Of a stretch of 64,000 nt of DNA, positions 50,050 to 58,643 are shown piece by piece. Position 1 is the first letter of the stretch; the number at the start of each line of letters is the position of its first letter. The notes under the pieces were generated by a model, which saw only the letters and a list, made by a program, of their open reading frames with translations, ran no database searches and was not told the DNA's origin. The stretch is from CAYFZR01 sp046760505 [NCBI: Candidatus Hydrothermarchaeota archaeon]. GTDB lineage: Archaea > CAYFZR01. The translations under genes were made by a program, and so were the position numbers. The DNA is taken from positions 52,023 to 116,022 of the forward strand of contig JBHIEG010000001.1 of the NCBI GenBank assembly GCA_046760505.1, written 5' to 3'.

Positions 50050-51252
50050 TTAAGGTCCTATGTGTCCTAGTGGGGTTTGAGCGATTACTACCTTTAAACC
50101 TACACCGTTTAATATATTTTTTATCTCCACCATTTCTTTGAAACTCGGTCTTTTTAGCCATGTTCTTCTGAACTCTGGTCTGTAATCCAAAACACATACC
50201 TGAATATCCTCTTTGATCTTAAAAATTTTCTCTCCCATATTCGCTATTTCTTCTTTTGAAATCAGTTCTCTATTATAAGGTACTCCGATTCCCGTAAAGA
50301 CTTCGTCAGAATAATTATCTACCAAATACTTTACCGAATCCCACGCATTTTTCATGTATTCTCTAGCAAGTTTCTTGTCTTTTACATTGGTGATGTGCAT
50401 GAACGTCTCGAGTTCTAAAGCCTTTAGGTCTACTCCTATGTCTGTCATTCCCGATTGTACCAGTTCATCGATATAGCCTCTTTCGAGCAAGGATCCATTT
50501 GTATCTACGTGAAGTCTTACATCTTTATCAAAATCTCTCATCCGAGAAAGAGTCGATAGGAGCCAATTCCGATTTAAAGTACATTCCCCTCCCGAAAGAG
50601 CAATTCTATTCACTCCATATAAACTTTTTAGCATTATTAAGGTGCTAGCGTTTCTTTCTGGATCTACGGCTTTGCCATAGGTAAAGGCAATGTTATGGTT
50701 TTGGCACTGACCGCAGTGAAAATTACATCCGTGACAAAAGCCTGCGACTTCAATAATGCCTTTACCTTTTAGATCATGAGGAGTTCCAACTCCTCCTACT
50801 TCGTGAGGAAAATATCCGGATACCACTCTTAGCATAGGTTCTTCAATTATTTCTATTTCCATATTTTCATCTACCCTTGTGATACAAGAAGGCATCACAC
50901 TATTGTTTATTTTCACCGCACAGCAAAAACATCCCCCCACATCGCATGGAGAAAAGATTCCCTTCCCAGGATATCTTGAAAACGAATATCCAAGAGTTTT
51001 TAAGGCTTCTCTCACTGGTATTCTCTCTGGAACTTCCTTTTCTATTCCATTTATTCTGATCTTTATTTTTTTTCTTTCTCTTTCATCCTTGACGAAGTAC
51101 CTAGCCTCTTTAGGGCATGCTTTTATGCATGCTCCACAGGCATAACAATCAAGTTTACACAAAAATCTCGAACATATGTTGCAGTTGATGCATTTATCCT
51201 TGTCTCTCTCCGCTCTATATGAATCTTTGTATTCGGTCATATGAGTCTTCAT
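50050..51252 (-). CDS. Radical SAM protein with fused 4Fe-4S and 2Fe-2S ferredoxin domains
   Basis: The 400-residue protein has three parts. Residues 20-47 carry a cysteine-rich ferredoxin domain (CINCNIC, CYACGACIKACP). Residues about 55-130 look like a 2Fe-2S ferredoxin (CDVGGCFCC with a later SC). Residues about 150-400 are a radical SAM domain of the PFL-activase type with CHGCNFHCGQCQNH. The ferredoxin parts may feed electrons to the radical SAM cluster. No glycyl radical enzyme gene is adjacent, so the target is unknown. Confidence 0.82.
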   Translation of the reverse strand: MKTHMTEYKDSYRAERDKDKCINCNICSRFLCKLDCYACGACIKACPKEARYFVKDERERKKIKIRINGIEKEVPERIPVREALKTLGYSFSRYPGKGIFSPCDVGGCFCCAVKINNSVMPSCITRVDENMEIEIIEEPMLRVVSGYFPHEVGGVGTPHDLKGKGIIEVAGFCHGCNFHCGQCQNHNIAFTYGKAVDPERNASTLIMLKSLYGVNRIALSGGECTLNRNWLLSTLSRMRDFDKDVRLHVDTNGSLLERGYIDELVQSGMTDIGVDLKALELETFMHITNVKDKKLAREYMKNAWDSVKYLVDNYSDEVFTGIGVPYNRELISKEEIANMGEKIFKIKEDIQVCVLDYRPEFRRTWLKRPSFKEMVEIKNILNGVGLKVVIAQTPLGHIGP

Positions 51253-51261
51253 CTTACATTC

Positions 51262-52122
51262 CTAATCAACAACGTTGAAGAGCTTTTTCTCCCCCAAATA
51301 TTTTTCTATAATCTCCTTTTGATCCGCTGTTACCTTTGTATTTCCGTATAAAGCGTATCCTAGGTTTAATGCATCTTTTAGGTTCTTTGCGCCCACAAGA
51401 TTTGCTTTCATAAGGTTTGCTCCCATAAGATTTACTTTCCTAAGATTGGCATTGCTTAAATCGGATTCCATGAGATTGGCCTCTCTTAAAAAAACATTAC
51501 TGAGATCTGCCTCGCTGAGGATGCTGCCAGCCAGATTTGCTTTCCACAGATTGGACTCACTAAGATTTGCTCTAGTAAGATTTGCTCTCCATAGATTGGC
51601 TCCAGATAGGTATGCTTTAGTGAGATTGGCCTCCCATAGGTTGGCTCTCCATAAGTTTGCTTCCATTAGATTGGCCTTCATAAGGTTTGCTCTGGTTAGA
51701 TCTGCCTTATTGAGGTCTGCTTCGTTGAGATCTGCCTCGCTAAGATCTGCTTCCCAGAGGTTTGCCTCCATAAGGTTTGCCCGGTAAAGATAAGCTTTGC
51801 TTAATTTTGCTTCCATGAGCCTTGACCCGGCAAAACGTGCTTTTGCAAGGTTTGCCCCGCTAAAGTCTGCTTCACCAAGAAAAGATTCAGATGCTTTAAG
51901 AAATGGCAGTTGTATATTGCTCGCCTTTACACCCTTCAAGACTGAGCCTTCGATGTTTATTCCTGCTTCCACAGAAGATATTGTCCTCAAGTATGCATTG
52001 AGCATATCGAAATCCTTGTGACCAGATATATCGCAATCACTTAAATCAATGCCACAAAAATCCTTTTCTCCACTGAGAACCCTCTTGTAAAACTCATCGA
52101 GCGTTATCTTTTTAATTCTCAT
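51262..52122 (-). CDS. Pentapeptide-repeat protein
   Basis: The 286-residue protein contains about 30 tandem A(D/N)LxxA pentapeptides from residue about 85 to 255. These form a right-handed quadrilateral beta helix. The N-terminal 85 residues are a short related cap (FCGIDLSDCDI). No signal peptide or fusion domain is visible. Related helices mimic DNA and bind gyrase in MfpA/Qnr, but most are of unknown function. The 15-bp period in the DNA reflects the codons, not a CRISPR or intergenic repeat. Confidence 0.92.
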   Translation of the reverse strand: MRIKKITLDEFYKRVLSGEKDFCGIDLSDCDISGHKDFDMLNAYLRTISSVEAGINIEGSVLKGVKASNIQLPFLKASESFLGEADFSGANLAKARFAGSRLMEAKLSKAYLYRANLMEANLWEADLSEADLNEADLNKADLTRANLMKANLMEANLWRANLWEANLTKAYLSGANLWRANLTRANLSESNLWKANLAGSILSEADLSNVFLREANLMESDLSNANLRKVNLMGANLMKANLVGAKNLKDALNLGYALYGNTKVTADQKEIIEKYLGEKKLFNVVD

Positions 52123-52174
52123 TAATCACACACTCAAATACATTATGAGTGAAACTCCATTACGTGAAACTGCA

Positions 52175-52408
52175 TCATAGATAAATGTTCTCCTTCTGGG
52201 AGAAGGTTTCTATGTATGTGCTGTACATTTCCCTGAGACAGAGTTCTCTGTACCTTTTGGCTTCCTCGCAACTTCCGTCGATTTCAATTGCTTTGTTGAA
52301 GCAAATTAAAGCCTCTCTGTATTTTTTTGAATCTAGCAGATTCTTTCCTTTTTTAATCCATTCGGAAGGTAGATTATTCTTTTTGAGACCTTTTATCTTA
52401 TCTTCCAT
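52175..52408 (-). CDS. Short TPR-like protein
   Basis: The 77-residue protein has one TPR motif (KKYREALICFNKAIEIDGSCEEA near residues 31-53) preceded by a charged helix. It is divergent from the ABC transporter gene. The repeat resembles the other TPR proteins in this window (47924, 55972). Confidence 0.6.
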   Translation of the reverse strand: MEDKIKGLKKNNLPSEWIKKGKNLLDSKKYREALICFNKAIEIDGSCEEAKRYRELCLREMYSTYIETFSQKENIYL

Positions 52409-52493
52409 TCCTTTATGAAGATGTTAAAGAACTAACTTAAATACTTATAAGATAAGGTCCTAGAAATTTCATACTAAAAGACTCGGGATAAAG

Positions 52494-53486
52494 ATGCACG
52501 CTATCGTTGTTGAGGAAATAACAAAAGAATTTAATGGCTTGGTGGCCGTAAACAAGGTTAATTTGAAGGTTAAAAGGGGAGAGTTGCTCGGCTTACTGGG
52601 TCCAAATGGTGCTGGAAAAACCACGCTGATTCACATGTTATGTACTCTCATCCCCCCTACCCACGGTAGAGGAGAAGTATGGGGCTATGACATAGTAGAA
52701 GAGCCAGACGAAGTCAGAAAATCCATAGGTATAGTCTTTCAGGATCCTACTCTGGACGAGAAATTAACTGCAAGAGAGAACCTTGACTTCCACGGAAGGA
52801 TGTATGGAATGCAAAAGGCTGTGAGGGAGAAGAGGCTTAGAGAAGTTTTAGAACTTGTAGAACTTACCGATAGAGAAAATTCTTTGGTTGAGACTTTTTC
52901 AGGAGGAATGATGCGAAGATTAGAAATAGCAAGGGGATTGATGCACAAACCAAAGGTTCTATTTTTAGATGAACCCACTCTGGGTTTAGATCCTCAGACT
53001 AGAAGACATATCTGGAATTACATCAAAGAGTTAAACAAAAGGGAAGATATAACCATAGTTTTGACAACTCATTATATGGAAGAAGCCGACTTTTTATGCG
53101 ACAGGGTAGCAATAATTGATCAGGGAAAAATAATATCTCTAGACTCTCCAGAATCTCTTAAAAAGAATCTAGGCGGAGATATAATTTACCTCAAGGTTTC
53201 AAACGCCCAGAAGATGGCTGAGATATTTTCAAGATTAGATTTTGTACAGGGTGTAAAGATTGTGGATGAAACTATACAGCTAAAAGTTAGTGACGGGGAG
53301 AAGACTATACCCAAGGTACTAGATATCGCTAGGGAGAACGGTACCACTGTTGAGGCAGTAAGTGCAACCAGACCCACATTGGAAGATGTTTTCATCCAAT
53401 ATACCGGTAGAAGAATAAGAGAGCAGGAAGTCTCTTCTAGGGAGAAAACAAGAGCAATGATAAGAGCAATAAGGAGAAGAAGGTAA
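52494..53486 (+). CDS. ABC transporter ATP-binding subunit (DrrA-like)
   Basis: The 330-residue protein has Walker A GPNGAGKTT near residue 35, the Q-loop FQDPT, the signature FSGGMMRR and Walker B VLFLDEPTLGLDP. An extra C-terminal domain of about 90 residues follows, as in DrrA-type exporters, ending in an Arg-rich tail. It pairs with the ABC-2 permease 30 nt downstream. Substrate unknown. Confidence 0.93.
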   Translation: MHAIVVEEITKEFNGLVAVNKVNLKVKRGELLGLLGPNGAGKTTLIHMLCTLIPPTHGRGEVWGYDIVEEPDEVRKSIGIVFQDPTLDEKLTARENLDFHGRMYGMQKAVREKRLREVLELVELTDRENSLVETFSGGMMRRLEIARGLMHKPKVLFLDEPTLGLDPQTRRHIWNYIKELNKREDITIVLTTHYMEEADFLCDRVAIIDQGKIISLDSPESLKKNLGGDIIYLKVSNAQKMAEIFSRLDFVQGVKIVDETIQLKVSDGEKTIPKVLDIARENGTTVEAVSATRPTLEDVFIQYTGRRIREQEVSSREKTRAMIRAIRRRR

Positions 53487-53516
53487 AATATAGGATTAAG
53501 AGGGGAAAAGCAGTTG

Positions 53517-54263
53517 ATGGCAATTTACACTCTATGGCTAAGAGAAATGAAGAGATTCATAAGATTCAGGAGCAGAGTAGTTTCTTCTCTGGCAACCCCT
53601 ATCTTCTGGCTTCTATTATTTGGTGTGGGACTTACCACCGCATTCAGGTTTCCGGGTCTTGGGAGGCTCTCGTACTTAGAGTTCATGGCTCCTGGAATCG
53701 TTGGCATGACCCTACTCTTTGCCTCCACGTTTGCTGGAGTCTCTGTTCTTTGGGACAGACAGTTTGGTTTCTTAAAAGAAATAATGGTAGCACCGGTTTC
53801 TAGAACGCATATTGTGCTGGGAAAGACGATTGGGGGGGCAACGACTTCTCTCATTCAGGGAGGTATAATGCTCATAGTAACTTTGCTCGTTGGCATAAAA
53901 TTCTCTCTTTCCGGATTTTTCATAGCCTTTCTCTTCATGATCTTGATTTCGATAGGCTACGTTGCCTTTGGACTCATATTCGCTGCCAAAATGGAGGATC
54001 CCCACGGCTTTCAGATGATAATGAGCTTTCTCATCATGCCAATGTTTTTCCTTTCCGGTGCTCTTTTCCCACTCGATAGGGTTCCTCACTGGCTAAGATC
54101 ATTGTCCTGCATAAATCCTCTAACATACGGAGTAGACGGGATGAGGGGGGCTTTAATTGGAAATTCTGTCTTCCCCCTGTGGACCGACTTCATCATCTTA
54201 GTGACTTTTTGCCTGATAACAATATCCTTGGCAAGCTACTTCTTTGAGAAAACAACGGTATAA
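53517..54263 (+). CDS. ABC-2 type permease (DrrB-like)
   Basis: The 248-residue protein starts at ATG 53517 (TTG 53514 adds one residue). About six transmembrane segments and the ABC-2 signature region (SFLIMPMFFLSGALFPLDRVP) are visible. Together with the upstream ATPase it forms an exporter. The stop codon is adjacent to the structured RNA candidate. Confidence 0.92.
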   Translation: MAIYTLWLREMKRFIRFRSRVVSSLATPIFWLLLFGVGLTTAFRFPGLGRLSYLEFMAPGIVGMTLLFASTFAGVSVLWDRQFGFLKEIMVAPVSRTHIVLGKTIGGATTSLIQGGIMLIVTLLVGIKFSLSGFFIAFLFMILISIGYVAFGLIFAAKMEDPHGFQMIMSFLIMPMFFLSGALFPLDRVPHWLRSLSCINPLTYGVDGMRGALIGNSVFPLWTDFIILVTFCLITISLASYFFEKTTV

Positions 54264-54360
54264 GAGAAACCCTAAAGACGTTTTACGCCCTTGGTGAGCA
54301 CGAGGAGGTAAAAACTCGGAACCCACAAAAAGGCATGCGCACGTCTTTAGGGTATTTCTC
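54264..54360 (+). ncRNA. Candidate structured RNA (long nested hairpin)
   Basis: An 18-bp closing stem joins GAGAAA-CCCTAAAGACGT (54264-54281) with ACGTCTTTAGGG-TATTTCTC (54341-54360), with a TA bulge. The inner 59 nt fold further: CGC/GCG (54286-88 with 54337-39), CCTT/AAGG (54289-92 with 54330-33), GGT/ACC (54293-95 with 54321-23) and CGAG/CTCG (54301-04 with 54315-18), with a 10-nt loop. It is much more GC-rich than its flanks, as archaeal stable RNAs in AT-rich genomes are. It could be an sRNA, a 3'-end processing element of the ABC operon, or a small mobile element. Strand is undetermined by the stem itself. Confidence 0.5.
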
Positions 54361-54600
54361 GCTAATCATTCAGCACGTTTTAGTTTTTATTTGTAATCTA
54401 ATTTTTCTGGAACTCAATTATATATGTTTTATTCCTTTAGTTGTACACTTTCGTCCATGGCATACATTTTGTTTTTAATATACAATTTCTATCGAAAGTA
54501 TCCTCTCATACAACTTTTTATTATATTTATTCCACTGGCATTAATACTTAAGAATATGTTACTGATGATGTATGTGTAAAGATAATAAGACGGTGATTCA
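54361..54600. other. AT-rich leader upstream of hdrC
   Basis: About 240 bases with T-rich runs at 54376-54392 and 54470-54480 and a TATA-like AATACTTAAGAATAT near 54543-54557, 45-58 nt before the hdrC ATG. I see no ORF, tRNA or strong hairpin. A GGTGATTCA just before the ATG is a weak ribosome-binding site. Confidence 0.4.
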
Positions 54601-55107
54601 ATGCCAAGTAGATCATATCCAAGCTTTGCGGACGAAGTAATAGAGGCAGGAGGAGAAACCCTTAACCTTTGCTATCAGTGCGGAACCTGTACAGGAACTT
54701 GTCCTTCCGGGAGATTAACTGCATTTAGGGTCAGAAACATTATCAAAAAGGCTCAATTTGGATTTAAAGATGATATTTTACCTAATGATGATCTCTGGAT
54801 GTGCGTTACTTGCTACATGTGCTACGAAAGATGTCCAAGAAGGGTAGACATCCCCGGCATAATCCTGATCTTAAGGAACATGTCTGTTTCTGCCGGTTTC
54901 ATGGCGGACAATCATAAAAAAGCTGCTGAAAACCTTATAAAAACAGGTCATAGCGTTCTTCTGACCGATAAATATAAAGAAATGAGAAAAGCACTCGGAT
55001 TACCTGAAGAACCACCTACTACACTAACAGATCAAGAGGCACTCAAAGAAATCAAAGTTATTGTTGGACGAACAGGGTTTGAAAATCTTTTGAGGAGGAA
55101 AAAATGA
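54601..55107 (+). CDS. hdrC: Heterodisulfide reductase subunit C
   Basis: The 168-residue protein has two [4Fe-4S] motifs, CYQCGTCTGTCP near residue 21 and CVTCYMCYERCP near 67, with no membrane helix. It passes electrons between HdrA and the HdrB active site. The hdrB gene follows with a 4-nt overlap. hdrA is not adjacent. Confidence 0.92.
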   Translation: MPSRSYPSFADEVIEAGGETLNLCYQCGTCTGTCPSGRLTAFRVRNIIKKAQFGFKDDILPNDDLWMCVTCYMCYERCPRRVDIPGIILILRNMSVSAGFMADNHKKAAENLIKTGHSVLLTDKYKEMRKALGLPEEPPTTLTDQEALKEIKVIVGRTGFENLLRRKK

Positions 55108-55967
55108 CTTACGCTCTTTTTCTCGGATGTATCGCTCCACTGAGGTATCCTGGAATAGAGAGTTCTACGAGGGAGATCTTGGATAGGCTGGGTATAAAAT
55201 ACACAGATCTAAGAGGTGCTTCCTGTTGTCCAGCACCAGGAGTTTTCAGATCTTTCGATCAGAGGACGTGGCTCTCTGTGGGGGCAAGAAACCTTGTCTT
55301 GGCTGAGAAAAATAATTCAGATGTGTTGGTGATTTGTAACGGATGCTATGCCTCTTTAAAAGAAGTTGCACACGAACTGAATAAGGAGAAGAACTTGACA
55401 GAGATAAATGACGTTCTGAACGAAATCGGTATGAAATACAGCGGTTCTGCAAAGGTTAAACATATTGTAGAAGTCCTATACGAAGAAGTCGGGACAGGAA
55501 GAATAAAAGAAAAGGTTGTTAATGAATTAGAATTGGATATAGCGGTTCATTATGGATGTCACCTCTTAAGACCCAGCGAGATAATGGTGAGCGATGATCC
55601 TGAGAAACCCCATATACTGGATGAACTAGTTGAGGCAACCGGAGCCAAAAGCCTTTCATACACGGATAGGATGCTTTGTTGCGGCTCTGGAGGCGGAGTT
55701 CGTGCGAGGTCTCCAGATGTAGCGCTGAGAATGACTAAAATAAAACTTGACATATTCAAAGAAGCGGGTGCTCAAGCAATAGTTACCCCATGTCCTTTTT
55801 GCCATCTCCAATACGACTCAGGACAAAAAGAGTTGAGGAAAAAAGGAAACGGTTACAATATTCCTGTTCTCCACGTATCACAACTACTTGCATTATCCTT
55901 TGGGGTCGATAGGGATAAACTTGGATTGAAGTTTCATTCAACGCCTGTGAATCTGGAGTTTGATTGA
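55104..55967 (+). CDS. hdrB: Heterodisulfide reductase subunit B
   Basis: The 287-residue protein carries two cysteine-rich CCG domains: GASCCPAPG (about residue 39) and CCGSGGGVR (about 192), with CHLLRP and CPFCHLQYD. These bind the non-cubane [4Fe-4S] clusters that reduce CoM-S-S-CoB in methanogens, or other disulfides in related archaea. Without mcr genes in the window, methanogenesis cannot be claimed. Confidence 0.93.
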   Translation: MTYALFLGCIAPLRYPGIESSTREILDRLGIKYTDLRGASCCPAPGVFRSFDQRTWLSVGARNLVLAEKNNSDVLVICNGCYASLKEVAHELNKEKNLTEINDVLNEIGMKYSGSAKVKHIVEVLYEEVGTGRIKEKVVNELELDIAVHYGCHLLRPSEIMVSDDPEKPHILDELVEATGAKSLSYTDRMLCCGSGGGVRARSPDVALRMTKIKLDIFKEAGAQAIVTPCPFCHLQYDSGQKELRKKGNGYNIPVLHVSQLLALSFGVDRDKLGLKFHSTPVNLEFD

Positions 55968-55971
55968 TACC

Positions 55972-56553
55972 ATGAAGAAACTAGTGGTTATTCTTTCTAT
56001 TCTTATAGGGATCTCTGGATGCTATGAAGTTGAAGGAAAAGCAAAAGATCTTCTCGCAGATAAATGGAATAGAGAAGGAGTCTATCTTCTCAATCAAGGA
56101 AATTATGTAGATTCCATTGAATGCTTTGATAGGGCGCTGAAAATAGATCCAAAATACTATAAGGCATTGAACAACAAGGGACTCGCCCTGATATTTTTGA
56201 AAAGATACAATGAGTCTATTGAATTCTTTGATAAAGCGCTGAAAATAAATCCAGAATGCGTTTCTGCATTGAACAACAAAGGAACAGCTTTACTTAATTT
56301 GAAAAGATACAACGAGTCTATTGAATTCTTTGATAAAGCGCTGAAAATAAATCCAGAATACGCCTTGGCATGGAACAACAAGGGGTATACACTGGCAAAG
56401 TTAGGAAGATACGAAGAAGCGCTTGCATGCTATGATGAGGCATTAAGGATCAAACCTAACTACGCAATTGCCTTGGATAACAAGAAGAATGCTTTGAAAG
56501 AGATTGAGAAAATTGAAAAATCACCTCAAGTATCTGAGAGTATTAAAGACTAA
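55972..56553 (+). CDS. TPR lipoprotein
   Basis: The 193-residue protein starts at ATG 55972, just after the hdrB stop. A signal peptide ends in a lipobox-like ISGC near residue 17, predicting a lipid-anchored protein. Four TPRs follow (residues about 40-180). Two neighbouring units, near 56190-56260 and 56300-56362, are almost identical at the DNA level over about 60 bases with a 102-bp offset, a recent internal duplication. Its C-terminus overlaps the convergent transporter gene by 33 nt. Its function near hdrB is unknown. Confidence 0.82.
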   Translation: MKKLVVILSILIGISGCYEVEGKAKDLLADKWNREGVYLLNQGNYVDSIECFDRALKIDPKYYKALNNKGLALIFLKRYNESIEFFDKALKINPECVSALNNKGTALLNLKRYNESIEFFDKALKINPEYALAWNNKGYTLAKLGRYEEALACYDEALRIKPNYAIALDNKKNALKEIEKIEKSPQVSESIKD

Positions 56554-57438
56554 AACAGCCAATACCACCTGAAAGACGGTATCCACTGCTGCAGGAAGAG
56601 ATGTAACAGTTTTGAAGTTTAAAATCGCTATTGTCATCGCCAATCCCATGTTTTTTATGCTTCCAGATGTGTACAATAGAATATCTCTCTTAATGGGACC
56701 GTATCTTCTTGAGAGAGAAATAAGTAGTCCAATCAGGAATCCAAAAAATACATGAATAAAACTAACCAGCGAAAGTTTAAAAGAGAGAAATGCATCAAAT
56801 TTCTGAATATTGGGTACATTGACTGCTATTATGGTGAAAACTATTATTAATAAAGCTAATCCAGATAAAAATGAGGAATAGGGTTTTATAGATTCTTTCT
56901 GTATTTTTGAAAATTTTTTTATAAATATAGATAATGAAACCGGAATAACTATCAGAAAAACAAGATCTTTGAAAACATAAAGAGCATTAACCTTTACGAA
57001 AGTCCCTGCAAGCAATAACATCAGTATTGGTAATAGAATCGGAGTTAAAAACGTGGTTACTCCGACTAATGTTATAACTAAGGGTACATCTCCATCTAGC
57101 AATCCTATCCATAGAGTTGTTCCAACCGCGATAGGGGCACATCCAACGAGTATTAATCCGGTTGCAAGGTCCGGATGATCAAAAAGAAAAACTTTTGCAA
57201 GAATCCAGCAGAGAATGGGCATGAGTAAGAAGTTTAAAATCAAGACGATTAGTATTACATCTTTGTTTTTTGTGATTTCATCTATTCTCTCTATATCCGA
57301 GGAGAGACTCATTAGAAAAATTATGAGAGCAAGAAGAAATGGAACTGAAGGTCTAAAAAACTCTCCATATTCGGGTCCTAGCATCAAGCCAATCAGCATG
57401 GAGACTATTATGAGGAATGAAAAAATTCGTTGGTACAT
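56521..57438 (-). CDS. BASS-family transporter (ACR3/bile acid-sodium symporter-like)
   Basis: The 305-residue protein has about ten transmembrane helices. The ACAPxxxGT-type segment VGCAPIAVGTTLW (about residue 100) and the helix SIKNMGLAMTIAIL near the end are typical of the BASS superfamily, including ACR3 arsenite exporters and MrpF-like Na+ symporters. No arsR or arsC is adjacent, so arsenic specificity is not implied. It is convergent with the TPR lipoprotein gene. Confidence 0.85.
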   Translation of the reverse strand: MYQRIFSFLIIVSMLIGLMLGPEYGEFFRPSVPFLLALIIFLMSLSSDIERIDEITKNKDVILIVLILNFLLMPILCWILAKVFLFDHPDLATGLILVGCAPIAVGTTLWIGLLDGDVPLVITLVGVTTFLTPILLPILMLLLAGTFVKVNALYVFKDLVFLIVIPVSLSIFIKKFSKIQKESIKPYSSFLSGLALLIIVFTIIAVNVPNIQKFDAFLSFKLSLVSFIHVFFGFLIGLLISLSRRYGPIKRDILLYTSGSIKNMGLAMTIAILNFKTVTSLPAAVDTVFQVVLAVLVFNTLRYLR

Positions 57439-57520
57439 GGTCTCATCTAATGAATGATAAGTAAATGAAATTTTTGAATTCAGGAAAAAATATTAAAATC
57501 TATATCTGAAAGAATGATCT

Positions 57521-58012
57521 ATGAATCCAATAAAAAGGCTAAACCTATGGATATATAAAAATACAAGCCTAATTTCCAGATTAGTAGATGTATGGGTCGT
57601 GATATTCCTTATTTTACTTGTATCCCTCATATTTGGCAAACCGTTTCGAAAAATAATAACAATATGGAGTTTTTTAGGTATCCTATTCTTGTACACTCAT
57701 TACCTTTGTAACTGGTATTATAAAGGTAAAAGGAAACCCAAAGGAAATGAATTGGAACAAATAAGTACAAGACTTCCAACCAAATTAGATTTATGGATAG
57801 TTGAGCGGAGAAATAAGATCATAAAAATTTTTTTACTCTACATAGTTTTTTTATCATTCTTCTGCATCCTTTATCTCTATGGGTTACCATCTAAATTCGT
57901 TTTAGTATGGTATTTCTTATCATTGATTTTTGTTTATCCTTTATTTGTTATATACTGGTATAGAACTGGAGAAATTAAATTTCAAGATGAAACGAAAAGA
58001 AACTCACCATAG
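57521..58012 (+). CDS. Integral membrane protein of unknown function
   Basis: The 163-residue protein has four hydrophobic segments in two pairs (about residues 22-43, 48-66, 98-120 and 124-145). Basic loops lie between them. The two halves look like a weak internal repeat (NLWIYKN/DLWIVER). No family is recognised. It is divergent from the BASS transporter. Confidence 0.6.
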   Translation: MNPIKRLNLWIYKNTSLISRLVDVWVVIFLILLVSLIFGKPFRKIITIWSFLGILFLYTHYLCNWYYKGKRKPKGNELEQISTRLPTKLDLWIVERRNKIIKIFLLYIVFLSFFCILYLYGLPSKFVLVWYFLSLIFVYPLFVIYWYRTGEIKFQDETKRNSP

Positions 58013-58052
58013 GAACATAAAAATAAAGAAATGTAAAATAAGGAAACTGAAA

Positions 58053-58643
58053 TCACCACCTCTTGTGGCGTTCTTCTTTTATTATCTTTCCTTTAATTTC
58101 TCTTCCATAAAGGTCAAAAAGATACTTTATCATGCATGAGTGCTCTATTAAACTTATAACCTGATATGCTTCCTCAAGTAACCTTCCTATTGCAAATGTT
58201 CCATGTCCTCTTGCTATTACCCCTTTGTTTTCCTTTAATGTACTAGAAACTTTTTTCGCAAGTATTTCTCCACCTATGGGTCCCTCTACAATGGGTATCT
58301 TATGTAGGAAGTAATCACCCTCCATGTCTATGGGGATTATCTCGTCGTAAGAAAGAGATAGTACAACTGCATATGGAGAATGACAGTGAATAACGGCTAG
58401 AGCAGATGTTTCTTTGTATATTTCCCTGTGAATTCTTATGTCTGTCGATGCAAGCAAGGTCTTGCTATCGGTTCCTTCCAAATCGGTCTCTATCAAATCA
58501 TCTTTCCTTATTTCATCCAGCATACATCCTCTTCTTGTAATCAGTATTTTGTCTCCCTGTCTAACACTTATGTTGCCTCCATGGGAGGTTACATACCCTC
58601 TCTCAACAAGTTTTTTCCCAAACTTGCTTATTTCTTCAAGCAT
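58053..58643 (-). CDS. Class II aldolase/epimerase (FucA/AraD-like)
   Basis: The 196-residue protein of the L-fuculose-phosphate aldolase fold carries SHGGNISVRQGD (residues about 19-30), the zinc histidines in IHCHSPYAV and the ARGHGTFAIG motif. Fuculose- or ribulose-phosphate aldolase/epimerase chemistry is likely; substrate unknown. It is last in the operon Lhr - phosphoesterase - AOR - aldolase. Confidence 0.9.
   Translation of the reverse strand: MLEEISKFGKKLVERGYVTSHGGNISVRQGDKILITRRGCMLDEIRKDDLIETDLEGTDSKTLLASTDIRIHREIYKETSALAVIHCHSPYAVVLSLSYDEIIPIDMEGDYFLHKIPIVEGPIGGEILAKKVSSTLKENKGVIARGHGTFAIGRLLEEAYQVISLIEHSCMIKYLFDLYGREIKGKIIKEERHKRW

Noticed and set aside
51360-51860. Regular 15-bp periodicity that could be mistaken for a repeat array
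   Set aside because: It follows the pentapeptide codons of a coding gene; there are no unique spacers or conserved direct repeats.
54540-54580. A CTGATGA resembling a C box of a C/D RNA
   Set aside because: The first base is not a purine and no D box or pairing ends follow.
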